A stretch of 64,000 bases of DNA from Bacillus sp. 2205SS5-2 (GCF_037024155.1 NZ_JAYKTS010000007.1:1-64000), one strand, 5' to 3'. Positions 36,506-45,907 are shown, counted from the first letter of the stretch. The notes: generated by a model not told the origin, from the letters alone. A program made the numbers and translations.

Positions 36506-37345
36506 TTATTTCTTCTCGATATATGTTTGGTGAGGGAAAGGAATTTCGATGCCATGATCGTCTAGTGTATTTTTCAGACGTTTCTTTAACTCACGTTCAA
36601 CACTCCATTGCTCCATATTCTTTGTTTTTGCAAGAATACGAATGACCACATCAGAAGAAGCTAAATCTTGAACTCCTAGTACATTTGGTCCCTCAACGAT
36701 ATTTTCATTTTCTTTAGCGAAAGTATTACAAGCATCTTGAATGATCGAAATAGCGTGATCAATATTATCATCATAGGAGATACCAATGTCAACAAGCGCT
36801 CGCATATTCCCCCGAGAATGGTTGCTAACCGATGTAATTTCACGATTAGGCACGTAATGAAGTGTTCCATCGAAACCACGAATTTGCGTAGTTCTTAACC
36901 CAACTTGCTCTACAATACCAGAGAAGCTTCCGGTAGTGACATAGTCACCAACATCTAGTTGTTTTTCTAAGAGAATAAAAAATCCTGTTACTACATCACT
37001 TACTAAGCCTTGTGCACCAAACCCAATCGCTAATCCAACGACACCGGCACCAGCGAGGATTGCAGTTACTTCGATTCCAAAAATCTGTAGGATTGTGACG
37101 AAAAACACAAAAATTAGTATGTAGTTTAAAATGTTTTTCATAAGCCCTCTAAGCGTGAGGGATCGACCTTTTGAAATCGTATTGGACTGTTCATATTTAG
37201 TAAATAACCGATCGATTAATTTATTGCCAATTCCTTTAATAATTAGAAAACCAATAATTAAGGCGAAAAATTGGAGAACCCCAATCCCTATTGTCATAAG
37301 TAAGCTTTCCCAGTCATAATCTTCCCAAAAATTTATTTCATTCAT
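36506..37345 (-). CDS. ykuT: Small-conductance mechanosensitive channel (MscS family, YkuT)
   Basis: A membrane channel that releases solutes on hypo-osmotic shock. 279 residues. Three helices: about 14-38 (IGVLQFFALIIGFLIIKGIG), 68-90 and the pore-lining TM3 at about 92-125 (AGAGVVGLAIGFGAQGLVSD), which is the MscS signature. The C-terminal beta and alpha/beta domains follow (VGDYVTTGSFSGIVEQVGLR). Its placement before ykuU and ykuV is the same as in B. subtilis, except that the VWA cluster sits between it and dapL. The start ATG at 37345 has only a weak ribosome-binding site. Confidence 0.92.
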   Translation of the reverse strand: MNEINFWEDYDWESLLMTIGIGVLQFFALIIGFLIIKGIGNKLIDRLFTKYEQSNTISKGRSLTLRGLMKNILNYILIFVFFVTILQIFGIEVTAILAGAGVVGLAIGFGAQGLVSDVVTGFFILLEKQLDVGDYVTTGSFSGIVEQVGLRTTQIRGFDGTLHYVPNREITSVSNHSRGNMRALVDIGISYDDNIDHAISIIQDACNTFAKENENIVEGPNVLGVQDLASSDVVIRILAKTKNMEQWSVERELKKRLKNTLDDHGIEIPFPHQTYIEKK

Positions 37346-37419
37346 CTACTACTCAATCCTTTCTCTCTTTCGCTAGTCCTCTTTTGTAACCTTTTGATTC
37401 TCCTCATTAATTTATCTAA

Positions 37420-37580
37420 GGCTCTTTTCGTTTGCATTGTTACTTTTAACTTTAATAATCCATGAAATTCTCCATTTTTGTATGAATTTCGTTCAAAATA
37501 GACGAAAAGATGACCCGAAACAAAACTATATCATAGATTAACCACTGACTAGAAGAGTCACAAACTTTGTAAAACATCTA
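37420..37580 (-). repeat. Family I MITE-like repeat, full but diverged copy
   Basis: GGCTCTTTTCGTTTGCATTG at one end and CACAAACTTTGTAAAACA at the other match the family in reverse. ATTAATTT occurs on both sides, but six bases off the exact end on the left. The rest of the 37346-37897 gap holds the ykuU promoter and nothing else recognisable. Confidence 0.75.
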
Positions 37581-37792
37581 TTAATTTCAAACTTTCTCAT
37601 ACCCTCCAATGGATGTAAAGGTTGCGAATAGATGCATTATATTTTATTCCCAATCGAAAGAATGATAAACTTACTCTTAGTGATTGGAAAAAACTAATTG
37701 AGAGTAATTTATTCAGCAATTGGGAAAAACAAAGTAGGAGAGTATTTGTTATTCAATAATCATTTTTTATTTATATTTATTTTAAATAAGAG

Positions 37793-37829
37793 TTGACGTG
37801 AATAGCTAGTTATTTTATAATTATTCTTG
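37793..37829 (+). promoter_or_regulatory. Promoter of ykuU with a possible PerR-like box
   Basis: TTGACG (37793-37798), a 17-bp spacer and a perfect TATAAT (37816-37821) form a strong sigma-A promoter. TTATAATTATTCTTG (37815-37829) overlaps the -10 and matches the PerR consensus TTATAATnATTATAA at 11 of the 14 fixed positions; much of that is forced by the -10 itself. Confidence 0.7.
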
Positions 37830-37897
37830 TTGAAAAGAAAGTAAATGAGAAATGAGTATCTATTTTCTCATTTTAACTTATTTGGAGGGATTACACT

Positions 37898-38440
37898 ATG
37901 GCAGAACGTATGGTAGGAAAACAAGCTCCACGATTTGAAATGGATGCAGTACTTGCAAACAAAGAATTTGGCAATGTAAGTTTGGAAGAAAATATGAAAA
38001 ATGACAAATGGACAGTATTATTCTTCTATCCAATGGACTTCACTTTCGTATGTCCAACAGAGATTACTGCAATGTCTGATCGTTATGACGAATTTGAGGA
38101 CTTGGATGCAGAAATCGTAGGTGTGTCGACAGATACGATTCACACTCATTTGGCTTGGATTAACACAGATCGTAAAGAAAACGGATTAGGTGAATTAAGA
38201 TATCCGCTTGCTGCTGATACGAATCATGTTGTTTCACGTGACTATGGTGTGTTAATTGAAGAAGAGGGTGTAGCTCTTCGTGGATTATTCATTATTAATC
38301 CTGAAGGTGAACTACAGTATCAAACGGTTTTCCATAACAACATCGGTCGTGATGTAGAAGAAACACTTCGTGTTCTTCAAGCTCTTCAAACAGGTGGACT
38401 TTGCCCAGCCAACTGGAAACCAGGACAAGCTACACTTTAA
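37898..38440 (+). CDS. ykuU: Typical 2-Cys peroxiredoxin (YkuU)
   Basis: Reduces hydrogen peroxide and organic peroxides in the cytoplasm using two cysteines on partner subunits. The peroxidatic Cys is near residue 51 in YPMDFTFVCPTEI, the resolving Cys near 168 in GGLCPANWKPG. The 180 residues and the motif GVSTDTIHTHLAW agree with B. subtilis YkuU. AGGAGG-like TGGAGGG precedes the ATG. A strong promoter is present. The thioredoxin-like YkuV follows and could be its reductant. A terminator separates the two. Confidence 0.95.
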   Translation: MAERMVGKQAPRFEMDAVLANKEFGNVSLEENMKNDKWTVLFFYPMDFTFVCPTEITAMSDRYDEFEDLDAEIVGVSTDTIHTHLAWINTDRKENGLGELRYPLAADTNHVVSRDYGVLIEEEGVALRGLFIINPEGELQYQTVFHNNIGRDVEETLRVLQALQTGGLCPANWKPGQATL

Positions 38441-38452
38441 TTTATCTATCTG

Positions 38453-38483
38453 AAGACCTAGCGATTCGTTAGGTCTTTTTTAA
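38453..38483 (+). terminator. Terminator of ykuU
   Basis: AAGACCTA / TAGGTCTT stem, extendable with GCGA/TCGT pairing, followed by TTTTT. Confidence 0.88.
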
Positions 38484-38645
38484 AAGGAAACGGTGGCCGT
38501 AGGGACACCGGATGAAGTTTTTCGTATATATTTTACTAATTATTCAAAATAAAACATCCTATACGAAATGATCACTATATTATAGAAGTCAAGTTTATCC
38601 GTCCTTGTAAATAACAGTCTAGGATAATTTAGAGGAGGAATATTC

Positions 38646-39101
38646 ATGAGATTAAGAACCCCGATGCCAGAATTAACTGGTGCAACAGAATGGTTGAATG
38701 GTGAAGTAAGTAAAGCAGAGGTTGTCGGCGAAAAACCAACATTGATTCATTTTTGGTCCATTAGCTGTCATTTATGCAAAGAGGCAATGCCACAAGTGAA
38801 TGAGTTTCGTGATAAATATAAAGATAGATTAAATGTAGTTGCCGTACATATGCCTCGTTCAGAAGAGGATACAAATCTTGAGAAAATTAAAGAGGTCGCA
38901 AGTGAACATGATATATCTCAACCCATCTTCATTGATAACGAGCATAAGCTAACTGATGCCTTTGAAAATCAATATGTTCCTGCTTATTATGTGTTTGATA
39001 AAGAGGGTAGCTTGCGTCATTTTCAGGCCGGTGGAAGTGGTATGAAGATGTTAGAAAAACGAGTCAATCGTGTATTGGCTGAAATGGAGTCAGCAGATTA
39101 A
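38646..39101 (+). CDS. ykuV: Thiol-disulfide oxidoreductase YkuV
   Basis: A thioredoxin-fold protein, 151 residues, with the active-site motif CHLC at about residues 39-42 in HFWSISCHLCKEAMPQVNEF. The structure known for B. subtilis YkuV has the same CxxC. There is no signal peptide or membrane anchor, so it acts in the cytoplasm; partners are unknown, with the neighbouring peroxiredoxin YkuU a candidate. AGAGGAGG precedes the ATG. The conserved cis-Pro is in ENQYVPAYYVF. A strong terminator follows, and behind it the split repeat at 39193. Confidence 0.93.
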   Translation: MRLRTPMPELTGATEWLNGEVSKAEVVGEKPTLIHFWSISCHLCKEAMPQVNEFRDKYKDRLNVVAVHMPRSEEDTNLEKIKEVASEHDISQPIFIDNEHKLTDAFENQYVPAYYVFDKEGSLRHFQAGGSGMKMLEKRVNRVLAEMESAD

Positions 39102-39149
39102 TTTGATCTACATTGGTGTCACTATATTACTCTGAGGTTTTTTGAAGAA

Positions 39150-39190
39150 AAAAGAAGCATGGGATGTTTTCTCTCCATGCTTCTTTTTGT
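39150..39190 (+). terminator. Terminator of ykuV
   Basis: AAGAAGCATGG / CCATGCTTCTT stem of 11 bp and a TTTTTGTTT tail. The tail is also the left target duplication of the family I copy that starts at 39193. Confidence 0.88.
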
Positions 39191-39192
39191 TT

Positions 39193-39541
39193 GGCTCTTT
39201 TCGAATACATTGTGGCTATAACATCTGGTTTTTGATTTAACCGCACATTTCACAGTTGATTTCCATCAAAAATAAACGGATCCAGCTGCAGTGGCTAGGG
39301 ACTCGGGCATTTGTCAGCCGTCCCTGGGAAGCCACTTCCGCCTTTTTTTGTCCAGCTACAGTGGCTTGCGGCTCGGGGTCAAATGAATAACGCTCCAGCG
39401 ATGCAGGCATCACCTCCGAGTTCTTCATTTGCCTGACGCCGCAGGGCAGCCACTTCCGCCTTTCGTAAATGATGCCCGAAACAAGGCTACATCAACGATC
39501 ATTGACTGGTTCGAAAAGCAACAAACTTTGCGAAAGCAGCC
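39193..39541 (-). repeat. Family I MITE-like repeat, split by an inserted family II pair
   Basis: The left part (39193-39278) ends in CATCAAAAATAAACG and the right part resumes at about 39465 with TAAATGATGCCCGAAACAAG. Joined, they give one full-length copy in reverse orientation. The flanks TTTTGTTT (39185-39192) and TTTTGTTT (39542-39549) are identical, an 8-bp target duplication. Confidence 0.92.
39279..39464. repeat. Family II repeats, tandem pair inserted in a family I copy
   Basis: Unit one (about 39281-39349) starts TCCAGCTGCAGTGGCTAGGG and unit two (about 39350-39464) starts GTCCAGCTACAGTGGCTTGC; both end in GCCACTTCCGCCTTT. They have different centres and lengths but the same inverted ends, GTGGCT and AGCCAC. 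Each can fold into a hairpin. Confidence 0.88.
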
Positions 39542-39604
39542 TTTTGTTTCACTATTAGATCATACTAACCAAGGAACAGTATGGTAGTTAGGCACTTTCG
39601 TTTC

Positions 39605-41269
39605 TCATTCTAAACTTTTATTGGAAAATTCCGTAACTGAAAGAATTTGTTCTCCAGTATCGGAATAAGTGAAAAGTACAGTATCCCCAACTTCAGTGAA
39701 TATACTGTAAGGGAAATCCACGGAGGAAATCATATACACGCGATTATCATTTTCAAGAAGTACAAAAACGATTGTAAGCTCTTCGCCAGTTTCTTTGTAT
39801 ACACGTTGAACATTTCCTTGGATTTCTTTTGATTCACTCTGTGAACTTGGGCGCTTCGTTAAGTCTCCTCTCGAAAGGACGGTCTTGTATTTATTGAATG
39901 CTTCTCGTTGTGTAGATCCAGTGGCAAATACTTTGGCATTTGAAGCTAACATCACAGCATAGCTCCGGACAAGGCCACCATCATCAGTCACTGGCACTAC
40001 CCAGCTTGGTTTGCCATATACATTGTAAATAACGGGCATGGTGCCATGCCATTTTTCTTTTTTAAAGGAATTGTCGACGACTTCATTTGCTCCAGAGCCA
40101 TCCATAATGCCCTTTACTAAATCACCGTTATAGTAATACAAAACACCGGTTCTCGCATCGATTAAAGAGTATCCTAGAGCAGAATCAACTCCTTCTTTAG
40201 GAGAAGTAAAGTCCGTAAAATAATACATTTTACCATCTTTACTAAAAATAGGTGTGACTCCTTCATAAGTTCCCCAATCAGTCGGGATTTTTACATCACT
40301 CTGAGAGAAGACATTGTTCCAAAATCCGTGAACATAATAACCAAAATAGTCATTCTCTAAGGAAGCTGATTCATGGTTCAAAACACCGTCAATAAACGAT
40401 GGAGCATCTTTTATTGTATAGGTATTGGTGATTCCCGTTTGTGGATCAACTACAACAACTCCTTCTACCATAAACCCTGAGCGTAAAGATATTTTCTTAC
40501 CATAGGTCATCGTATAGTATGGATTTCCTTGATCATCTATTTCAAATTTGGCTTCTCCGTTAAAAATTAAATCGGGTTCTGCTTGGCGAACAATTCGCTC
40601 CAAATTTTTTCCGAAATACATGCTTGGTACATATTCCATTTCATATCCTACAATTAGTTTAGCTTCAGCATCAGGATTTGTTCCGGACATCGTAATATAC
40701 CCGGGAATAAAACCTGCTCTTCTAGCTTTAAAGAATCCCGAAGCTTCAATAGGAGCAACATACAGAGATTCACCGTCTACAATTTGGGGAGTGAGTTCAC
40801 CTAATTCAAAGTAAGATACTTTATCAAGGTTTCCGAATACCTTTTTCATTTTGTTTTTAGCTGTCTCGGGAGGAACCGAGAAAGGGGTATCGTCCTCTGT
40901 GAACATTTCAGATAAATCTTTTTCAATCTTTTCAACCGATGAATACTTGTCTTTCGCAATCACGAGTGAATGGATAAAGCTGCTATAAATAAATCCTCCA
41001 AGTAGTAATAAAGAAATCGCCATTTTCCCTAAGGTCAACATGTTCTTATGTTTGGTTTGAAGAGATAAGCTTACGAAAATAAAAACTGAAGCAATTACCG
41101 CGTAAGAAGTGAAAATGGATGATATATTATTATCGAAAAGTATAAAATACTCTCCTAAACCAATTACAATCCAAAATAAAATGGGCAAAATCATGCTTTT
41201 ATTAAGAGACTTTGGCTTTTCCCAAGGAACCATAAAGGTTGTTAGTAATAGAAGAAAAATAAATTTCAT
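39605..41269 (-). CDS. Uncharacterised membrane protein with a large outside domain
   Basis: 554 residues. Three or four N-terminal membrane helices (about 2-20, 26-45, 52-70 and 80-100; for example ILPILFWIVIGLGEYFILF) precede a long soluble region from about residue 120. That region is rich in Tyr, Gly and aromatic beta-type sequence (GYITMSGTNPDAEAKLIVGY, VVVVDPQTGITNTYTIKDAP) and ends with a small domain that could be an OB-like barrel. I do not recognise a family. GAGAGGAGT precedes the ATG at 41269. It is monocistronic, between ykuV and the yknU exporter. Confidence 0.8.
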   Translation of the reverse strand: MKFIFLLLLTTFMVPWEKPKSLNKSMILPILFWIVIGLGEYFILFDNNISSIFTSYAVIASVFIFVSLSLQTKHKNMLTLGKMAISLLLLGGFIYSSFIHSLVIAKDKYSSVEKIEKDLSEMFTEDDTPFSVPPETAKNKMKKVFGNLDKVSYFELGELTPQIVDGESLYVAPIEASGFFKARRAGFIPGYITMSGTNPDAEAKLIVGYEMEYVPSMYFGKNLERIVRQAEPDLIFNGEAKFEIDDQGNPYYTMTYGKKISLRSGFMVEGVVVVDPQTGITNTYTIKDAPSFIDGVLNHESASLENDYFGYYVHGFWNNVFSQSDVKIPTDWGTYEGVTPIFSKDGKMYYFTDFTSPKEGVDSALGYSLIDARTGVLYYYNGDLVKGIMDGSGANEVVDNSFKKEKWHGTMPVIYNVYGKPSWVVPVTDDGGLVRSYAVMLASNAKVFATGSTQREAFNKYKTVLSRGDLTKRPSSQSESKEIQGNVQRVYKETGEELTIVFVLLENDNRVYMISSVDFPYSIFTEVGDTVLFTYSDTGEQILSVTEFSNKSLE

Positions 41270-41582
41270 TGTATAAGTACTCCTCTCAAATGCGATTTCT
41301 TTACTATACGAATGAGAAGATAAAAGGTTTCATTAGACATAAAAAGGAGAAAAGATTAACTATTTGAAATTAGAAAAAATTCAAACAAATAACTGGTAAT
41401 TTGTTTCGGGATTCGATATATTTATTACTATGTTCTTTTTTGATGCCTGTTTCATAATATCTGTTAATCATTTTTCCATAAATATGGTTGAATTATGGAT
41501 TGAAAAAACCAAAAGCAGATTTATTCTAAGGGCTATCCGTAGACAATATTATGTTTTTCTCCCATCATTTTTTAGGTTTACC

Positions 41583-41690
41583 GTTTTTGTATGGATCACG
41601 TTCAAGAATAGACAAAATAATGCCCCGAAACGGATTATTTAAAATGATAAAAACCTGCAGCGGATATGCAACATTCTGTGCGAAACAGCC
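41583..41690 (-). repeat. Family I MITE-like repeat, degenerate copy before yknU
   Basis: GTTCAAGAATAGACAAAATA, ATGCCCCGAAACGG and the end GTGCGAAACAGCC match the family in reverse. Part of a long frame upstream of yknU runs through it. The rest of the 41270-41758 gap holds no recognisable gene. Confidence 0.65.
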
Positions 41691-41758
41691 TTTCTAAACA
41701 AGAGCAACTAATTTTTAGAAATAAGTCATTTTGTTACAACATGAGAGGGGGATGGAAT

Positions 41759-43513
41759 ATGGAAGTATTCAAAAAATTAAAAGAATTCTACTGGCCGTAT
41801 AAACGGTATTTTTTTACTTCAATGATTTTTCTATTATTTGTAACCGTCATCACAGTCGTCTATCCGATTATTTTACAGATGACTATAGATGAAGCGGTCC
41901 TAAAAGGCAACTATGAAATAATTCCTTATTTGGCATTAGGATTTGTAGGAATTATGGTGTTAAAAGGATTCGCCACATTTCTTCAGCAGTATAATGGGGA
42001 TATGTTTGGAATCTCTTCGGTCTATCGTTTGCGAAATGTGTTATATGAAAAACTACAATTTCTCCCGTTTTCCTACTATGATAATGCCAAAACAGGTGAT
42101 TTAATGTCGAGATTGACGGCAGATGTGGAAGCATTCCGTTTTTTCTTGTCGTTCGGTTTTACGGAATTGATTCGTTTTTTACTTCTAATATCAATTAGCT
42201 TTAGTGTCATGATGTATTATTCGGTGTCACTTACATTTGTTACGCTGATCACACTTCCTTTTTTGGCGATTGTCGTCTATAAATTTGATAAAGCGGTTCA
42301 TCCTGCGTTCAGGGGTATCCGTAAATCATTTGGAAAACTAAATACCAATGTACAAGAAAACATTAGTGGAATTAATACGGTAAAAAGTCTATCAAGAGAA
42401 GAACACCAAATCTCAAAGTTTAATTCTTCAAATGGAAATTATAAAGAAAATTATATTTTCACATCCAATATATGGGCTAAATTTTTTCCTTTAATGGAAT
42501 TTTTGGGGAATATAAGTGTGGTCACACTCCTAGGATATGGAGGATATTTAGTCATCAATGGTTCGTTGAGACCTGGAGAGCTTGTCGCATTTTATAGCTT
42601 AGTTTGGTATATCATATGGCCGATTATGAATCTTGGTTTTACGATCAATCTTTTTTCTCAGTCAAAGGCTTCTGGGGAGCGTTTATTAGAAATTCTTGAG
42701 GTAGATGAAGTGATTAAAGACCAAGATTCTCCTCTTCATGTAGATCGATTTTTAGGAGACGTGGACTTCGATAACGTCACGTTAAAATATACAAACGAAG
42801 AAGATGCGGCCTTAAAAGAGATTTCGTTTAAAGCTCAGCCGGGATCAGTGATAGGACTGATTGGCGAAACCGGATCCGGTAAAACAAGTATTCCTCAGCT
42901 TATGACACGCTTTTATGAACCAGTTGAGGGAATCGTAAAGATTGATGGAGAAGATGTGAAAGAATATTCGCTAAAATCTCTTCGGCAAAATGTAGGTTTC
43001 GTACTCCAGGAATCCTTTTTATTTTCTTCAACAATCGCCGCAAATATTTCCTATGGACGGCCAGAAGTGACAATGGAAAGAGTAATTGAGGCAGCTAAAA
43101 GTGCGCAAGCTCATGAATTTATTTGTGAACTTCCTGATGGCTATGAAACGGTTCTGGGGGAAAGAGGATTAGGTTTATCTGGTGGGCAAAAGCAACGCAT
43201 CGCCATCGCACGTGCTATTTGTACCGATCCTTCAATTTTAATACTGGATGATGCGACAAGTGCGGTTGATATGGAAACAGAGTTCCAAATTCAAAAAGAA
43301 TTAAAAGACGTCATGAAAAATAGGACGACGTTTATTATTGCTCACCGAATCTCTTCTCTAAAACATGCAGATGAAATATTAGTTTTAGAAAATGGTAGGA
43401 TTGTTGAGCGTGGAAAGCACGAGAAATTATTAAGAAATAACGGACCGTATCAGCGAATTTATGAGATTCAATATAAAGATCAGAAGCGAATACTTCAGGG
43501 ACAGAAGGGGTGA
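41759..43513 (+). CDS. yknU: ABC exporter half-transporter, degenerate-site subunit (YknU type)
   Basis: An exporter subunit with six N-terminal membrane helices (about 1-310) and one nucleotide-binding domain. The ATG at 41759 follows GAGAGGGGGATGG and gives 584 residues, against 585 for B. subtilis YknU. In the NBD the Walker A is GETGSGKTS, the signature is LSGGQKQR, and the residue after Walker B is Asp (ILILDDATSAVD) instead of the catalytic Glu. The partner YknV has the Glu but a modified signature. Together they form one degenerate and one complete ATP site, as in heterodimeric exporters. The substrate is unknown. Confidence 0.93.
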   Translation: MEVFKKLKEFYWPYKRYFFTSMIFLLFVTVITVVYPIILQMTIDEAVLKGNYEIIPYLALGFVGIMVLKGFATFLQQYNGDMFGISSVYRLRNVLYEKLQFLPFSYYDNAKTGDLMSRLTADVEAFRFFLSFGFTELIRFLLLISISFSVMMYYSVSLTFVTLITLPFLAIVVYKFDKAVHPAFRGIRKSFGKLNTNVQENISGINTVKSLSREEHQISKFNSSNGNYKENYIFTSNIWAKFFPLMEFLGNISVVTLLGYGGYLVINGSLRPGELVAFYSLVWYIIWPIMNLGFTINLFSQSKASGERLLEILEVDEVIKDQDSPLHVDRFLGDVDFDNVTLKYTNEEDAALKEISFKAQPGSVIGLIGETGSGKTSIPQLMTRFYEPVEGIVKIDGEDVKEYSLKSLRQNVGFVLQESFLFSSTIAANISYGRPEVTMERVIEAAKSAQAHEFICELPDGYETVLGERGLGLSGGQKQRIAIARAICTDPSILILDDATSAVDMETEFQIQKELKDVMKNRTTFIIAHRISSLKHADEILVLENGRIVERGKHEKLLRNNGPYQRIYEIQYKDQKRILQGQKG

Positions 43514-43517
43514 TTGA

Positions 43518-45338
43518 ATGAGTCAAAGTAAACTACATAATCGAATTCAAAAGCGATTTCATTACTCGACTGATCAAATAATCGATAAGTCATTTAACTG
43601 GAGGCAGCTGTGGCGATTACTTGCCTACGTAAAGCCCTACACTAAAAATTTAGTGCCATTGTCTATCTTAATGGTTATTATTACAACGGCAGTTCGGCTC
43701 TCAATCCCAATCCTAATAGGTGTGTATACATTAGATAGAGCCATTCAAAATCGAGATATGAATTTATTGACAATACTAGTTATGGTCATTGTTTCGCTTT
43801 ATATCCTTAATTACGTCGCTAATGTATTAAGAATAAGGTGGATGAATATGCTTGGTCAAAGTGTAATCTATGATTTGAGAAAGCATCTATTTTCACACGT
43901 CCAGTGGTTATCGCATCGCTTCTTCGATCAACGCTCAGCGGGATCAATTCTCGTTCGTATTATGAATGATATTAATTCACTCCAGGAATTGTTTACAAAT
44001 GGCGTAATAAATTTATTGATGGACCTTATATTGCTTTTGGGAATTGTGGTTATTCTATTTACTCTAAGCCCACAACTTACACTCGCTGTGTTAGTAATTC
44101 TGCCGATAATGTTTTTAATCTCGACAACATTGAGGAAGAAAATCCGCAGATCTTGGCAAGATGTTCGAACTAAACAAGCGAAATTGAATTCACACTTAAA
44201 TGAGAGCATTCAAGGGGTTCGCGTCACGCAATCCTTTACTCAAGAACAAGAAAATATGATGTTCTTCGACGGAGTGAATACAGAAAGTTTTGATAGCTGG
44301 AGAACAGCGACTAGAAAGAATGCGATGTTTCGCCCCTTAGTAGAACTTACGAACGCTGTCGGGACAGCTGTACTTATTTGGTATGGTGCACATTTAATCA
44401 ATGCAGGTAGTTTGCAATTAGGAGAATTTGTTTCCTTTGCCTTTTATCTAGGGATGTTTTGGGAGCCTATATCTCGTCTTGGTATGGTCTACAATCAGCT
44501 TTTAATCGGCATGGCTTCTTCTGAACGAATATTTGAATTTTTAGATGAAAAACCAATTGTGTCAGAGGCTGAAAAAGCGATTGAATTAAAAGATATTCAA
44601 GGAGAAATTGTGTTTCGTTCTGTCGAGTTTTCATACGATGGTAAACGTAAGGCATTAAACGGAATTGATTTGAAAATGAACAAAGGAAATACCGTTGCAC
44701 TTGTAGGGCATACGGGATCAGGAAAAACGACAATTGCAAACTTGATTACTCGTTTTTACGACCCAACTGCTGGAAATGTGTTTGTTGATGGCTATGATTT
44801 AAAAGATATATCGATTTCAAGCCTTCGAAATCAGATTAGTATCGTGCTTCAAGATACATTTATTTTTTCTGGTACAATCAAAGAGAATATTCGATTTGGA
44901 CGCCCAGATGCAACCGATGAGGATGTAATTCACGCTGCCAAAGCGATTGGAGCACATGAGTTTATAACTAAAATGCCTAAGGGATATGAAACAGAAGTTG
45001 AGGAAAGAGGGAATGTCCTTTCTGTTGGGCAATGTCAATTATTGTCGTTTGCAAGAGCATTATTAGCTGACCCACGTATCATTATTTTAGATGAGGCAAC
45101 CGCTTCAATCGATACCGAAACGGAAGTCAAAATACAAGCAGCTTTAAATCGTTTGTTACATGGACGAACCGCGATTATTATCGCTCATAGACTTTCAACT
45201 ATCCGGGAAGCCGATCATATTTTTGTGCTTGATCACGGGGATATAAAAGAACAAGGAAATCATGAGGACCTTATGGATCAAGAAGGTGTTTACTATGAGC
45301 TAGTGAAAACGCAGTTCAAAATGTTGGAAGCTATGTAA
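43518..45338 (+). CDS. yknV: ABC exporter half-transporter, catalytic subunit (YknV type)
   Basis: Partner of YknU: six membrane helices (about residues 30-340) and an NBD. The Walker A is GHTGSGKTT and the catalytic Glu is present (IIILDEATASIDTETE), but its signature reads LSVGQCQLL rather than LSGGQ. The H-loop is intact in IIIAHRLSTI. 606 residues match B. subtilis YknV (604). AAGGGGTG precedes the ATG, four bases behind the yknU stop, so the two are co-translated. A strong terminator follows. Confidence 0.93.
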   Translation: MSQSKLHNRIQKRFHYSTDQIIDKSFNWRQLWRLLAYVKPYTKNLVPLSILMVIITTAVRLSIPILIGVYTLDRAIQNRDMNLLTILVMVIVSLYILNYVANVLRIRWMNMLGQSVIYDLRKHLFSHVQWLSHRFFDQRSAGSILVRIMNDINSLQELFTNGVINLLMDLILLLGIVVILFTLSPQLTLAVLVILPIMFLISTTLRKKIRRSWQDVRTKQAKLNSHLNESIQGVRVTQSFTQEQENMMFFDGVNTESFDSWRTATRKNAMFRPLVELTNAVGTAVLIWYGAHLINAGSLQLGEFVSFAFYLGMFWEPISRLGMVYNQLLIGMASSERIFEFLDEKPIVSEAEKAIELKDIQGEIVFRSVEFSYDGKRKALNGIDLKMNKGNTVALVGHTGSGKTTIANLITRFYDPTAGNVFVDGYDLKDISISSLRNQISIVLQDTFIFSGTIKENIRFGRPDATDEDVIHAAKAIGAHEFITKMPKGYETEVEERGNVLSVGQCQLLSFARALLADPRIIILDEATASIDTETEVKIQAALNRLLHGRTAIIIAHRLSTIREADHIFVLDHGDIKEQGNHEDLMDQEGVYYELVKTQFKMLEAM

Positions 45339-45341
45339 ATG

Positions 45342-45372
45342 AAAGGACTGATGATCATCAGTCCTTTTTTTC
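45342..45372 (+). terminator. Terminator of yknU-yknV
   Basis: AAAGGACTGAT / ATCAGTCCTTT stem with GATC at the tip and TTTTTTT tail. Confidence 0.92.
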
Positions 45373-45747
45373 GAGAGATAAGAAAGCAAAAAAATCTGAG
45401 CTATCATATCTTTTTGGTTATGTTTTTCCTATTTTGGAGACAAATAATATGAAGCGAATCTCCTTTTGAGCATCATGTTCAGTGAGTGACATTCAAGCAG
45501 AAACAATGGGCAATTATCCGTCCAACCATCATGGGCGTGATGAAAATTCAAACTTATTTTTGCGCAATGAATATACCACGACTTGATCATTCATTATCTT
45601 GAAAACTCCATCAATTCTTATGGAAAATAGCGAGGAACAGATAAAAATAAGAGTAATGCGGTCGTTTCCGTAATGGGGGCAGTTATAAAAAAGTCTAATT
45701 TTAAGATTCATGATAAGAGTACAAACGATCGGATTAAACTAAAACGG

Positions 45748-45777
45748 ACTGGGCATGGTTTTCGCCCGGTTTTTCTT
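45748..45777 (+). terminator. Orphan terminator-like hairpin in the gap before cydA
   Basis: ACTGGGC / GCCCGGT stem around ATGGTTTTC with TTTTCTT tail. No gene is visible upstream within 370 bases, so a short untranslated RNA or a decayed gene could end here. Confidence 0.6.
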
Positions 45778-45907
45778 GTTATAAGATAGATGTCTTGCCA
45801 TTTTTTATAAGAAGCCATAGACATTGAATTTGAAAATGTAAACCAAGCAGTGATTGGGGTAGCCTGGGTCTTATAACTCTCGAAAAAATTCAAAAGATAG
45901 GAGCATA

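Noticed and set aside
41666-41758. N-terminal extension of yknU
   Set aside because: It starts inside a degenerate family I repeat and lacks a ribosome-binding site; the ATG at 41759 gives the known family length.
45708-45893. Minus-strand 61-codon frame in the yknV-cydA gap
   Set aside because: It overlaps a terminator-like hairpin, has no ribosome-binding site and no recognisable similarity.
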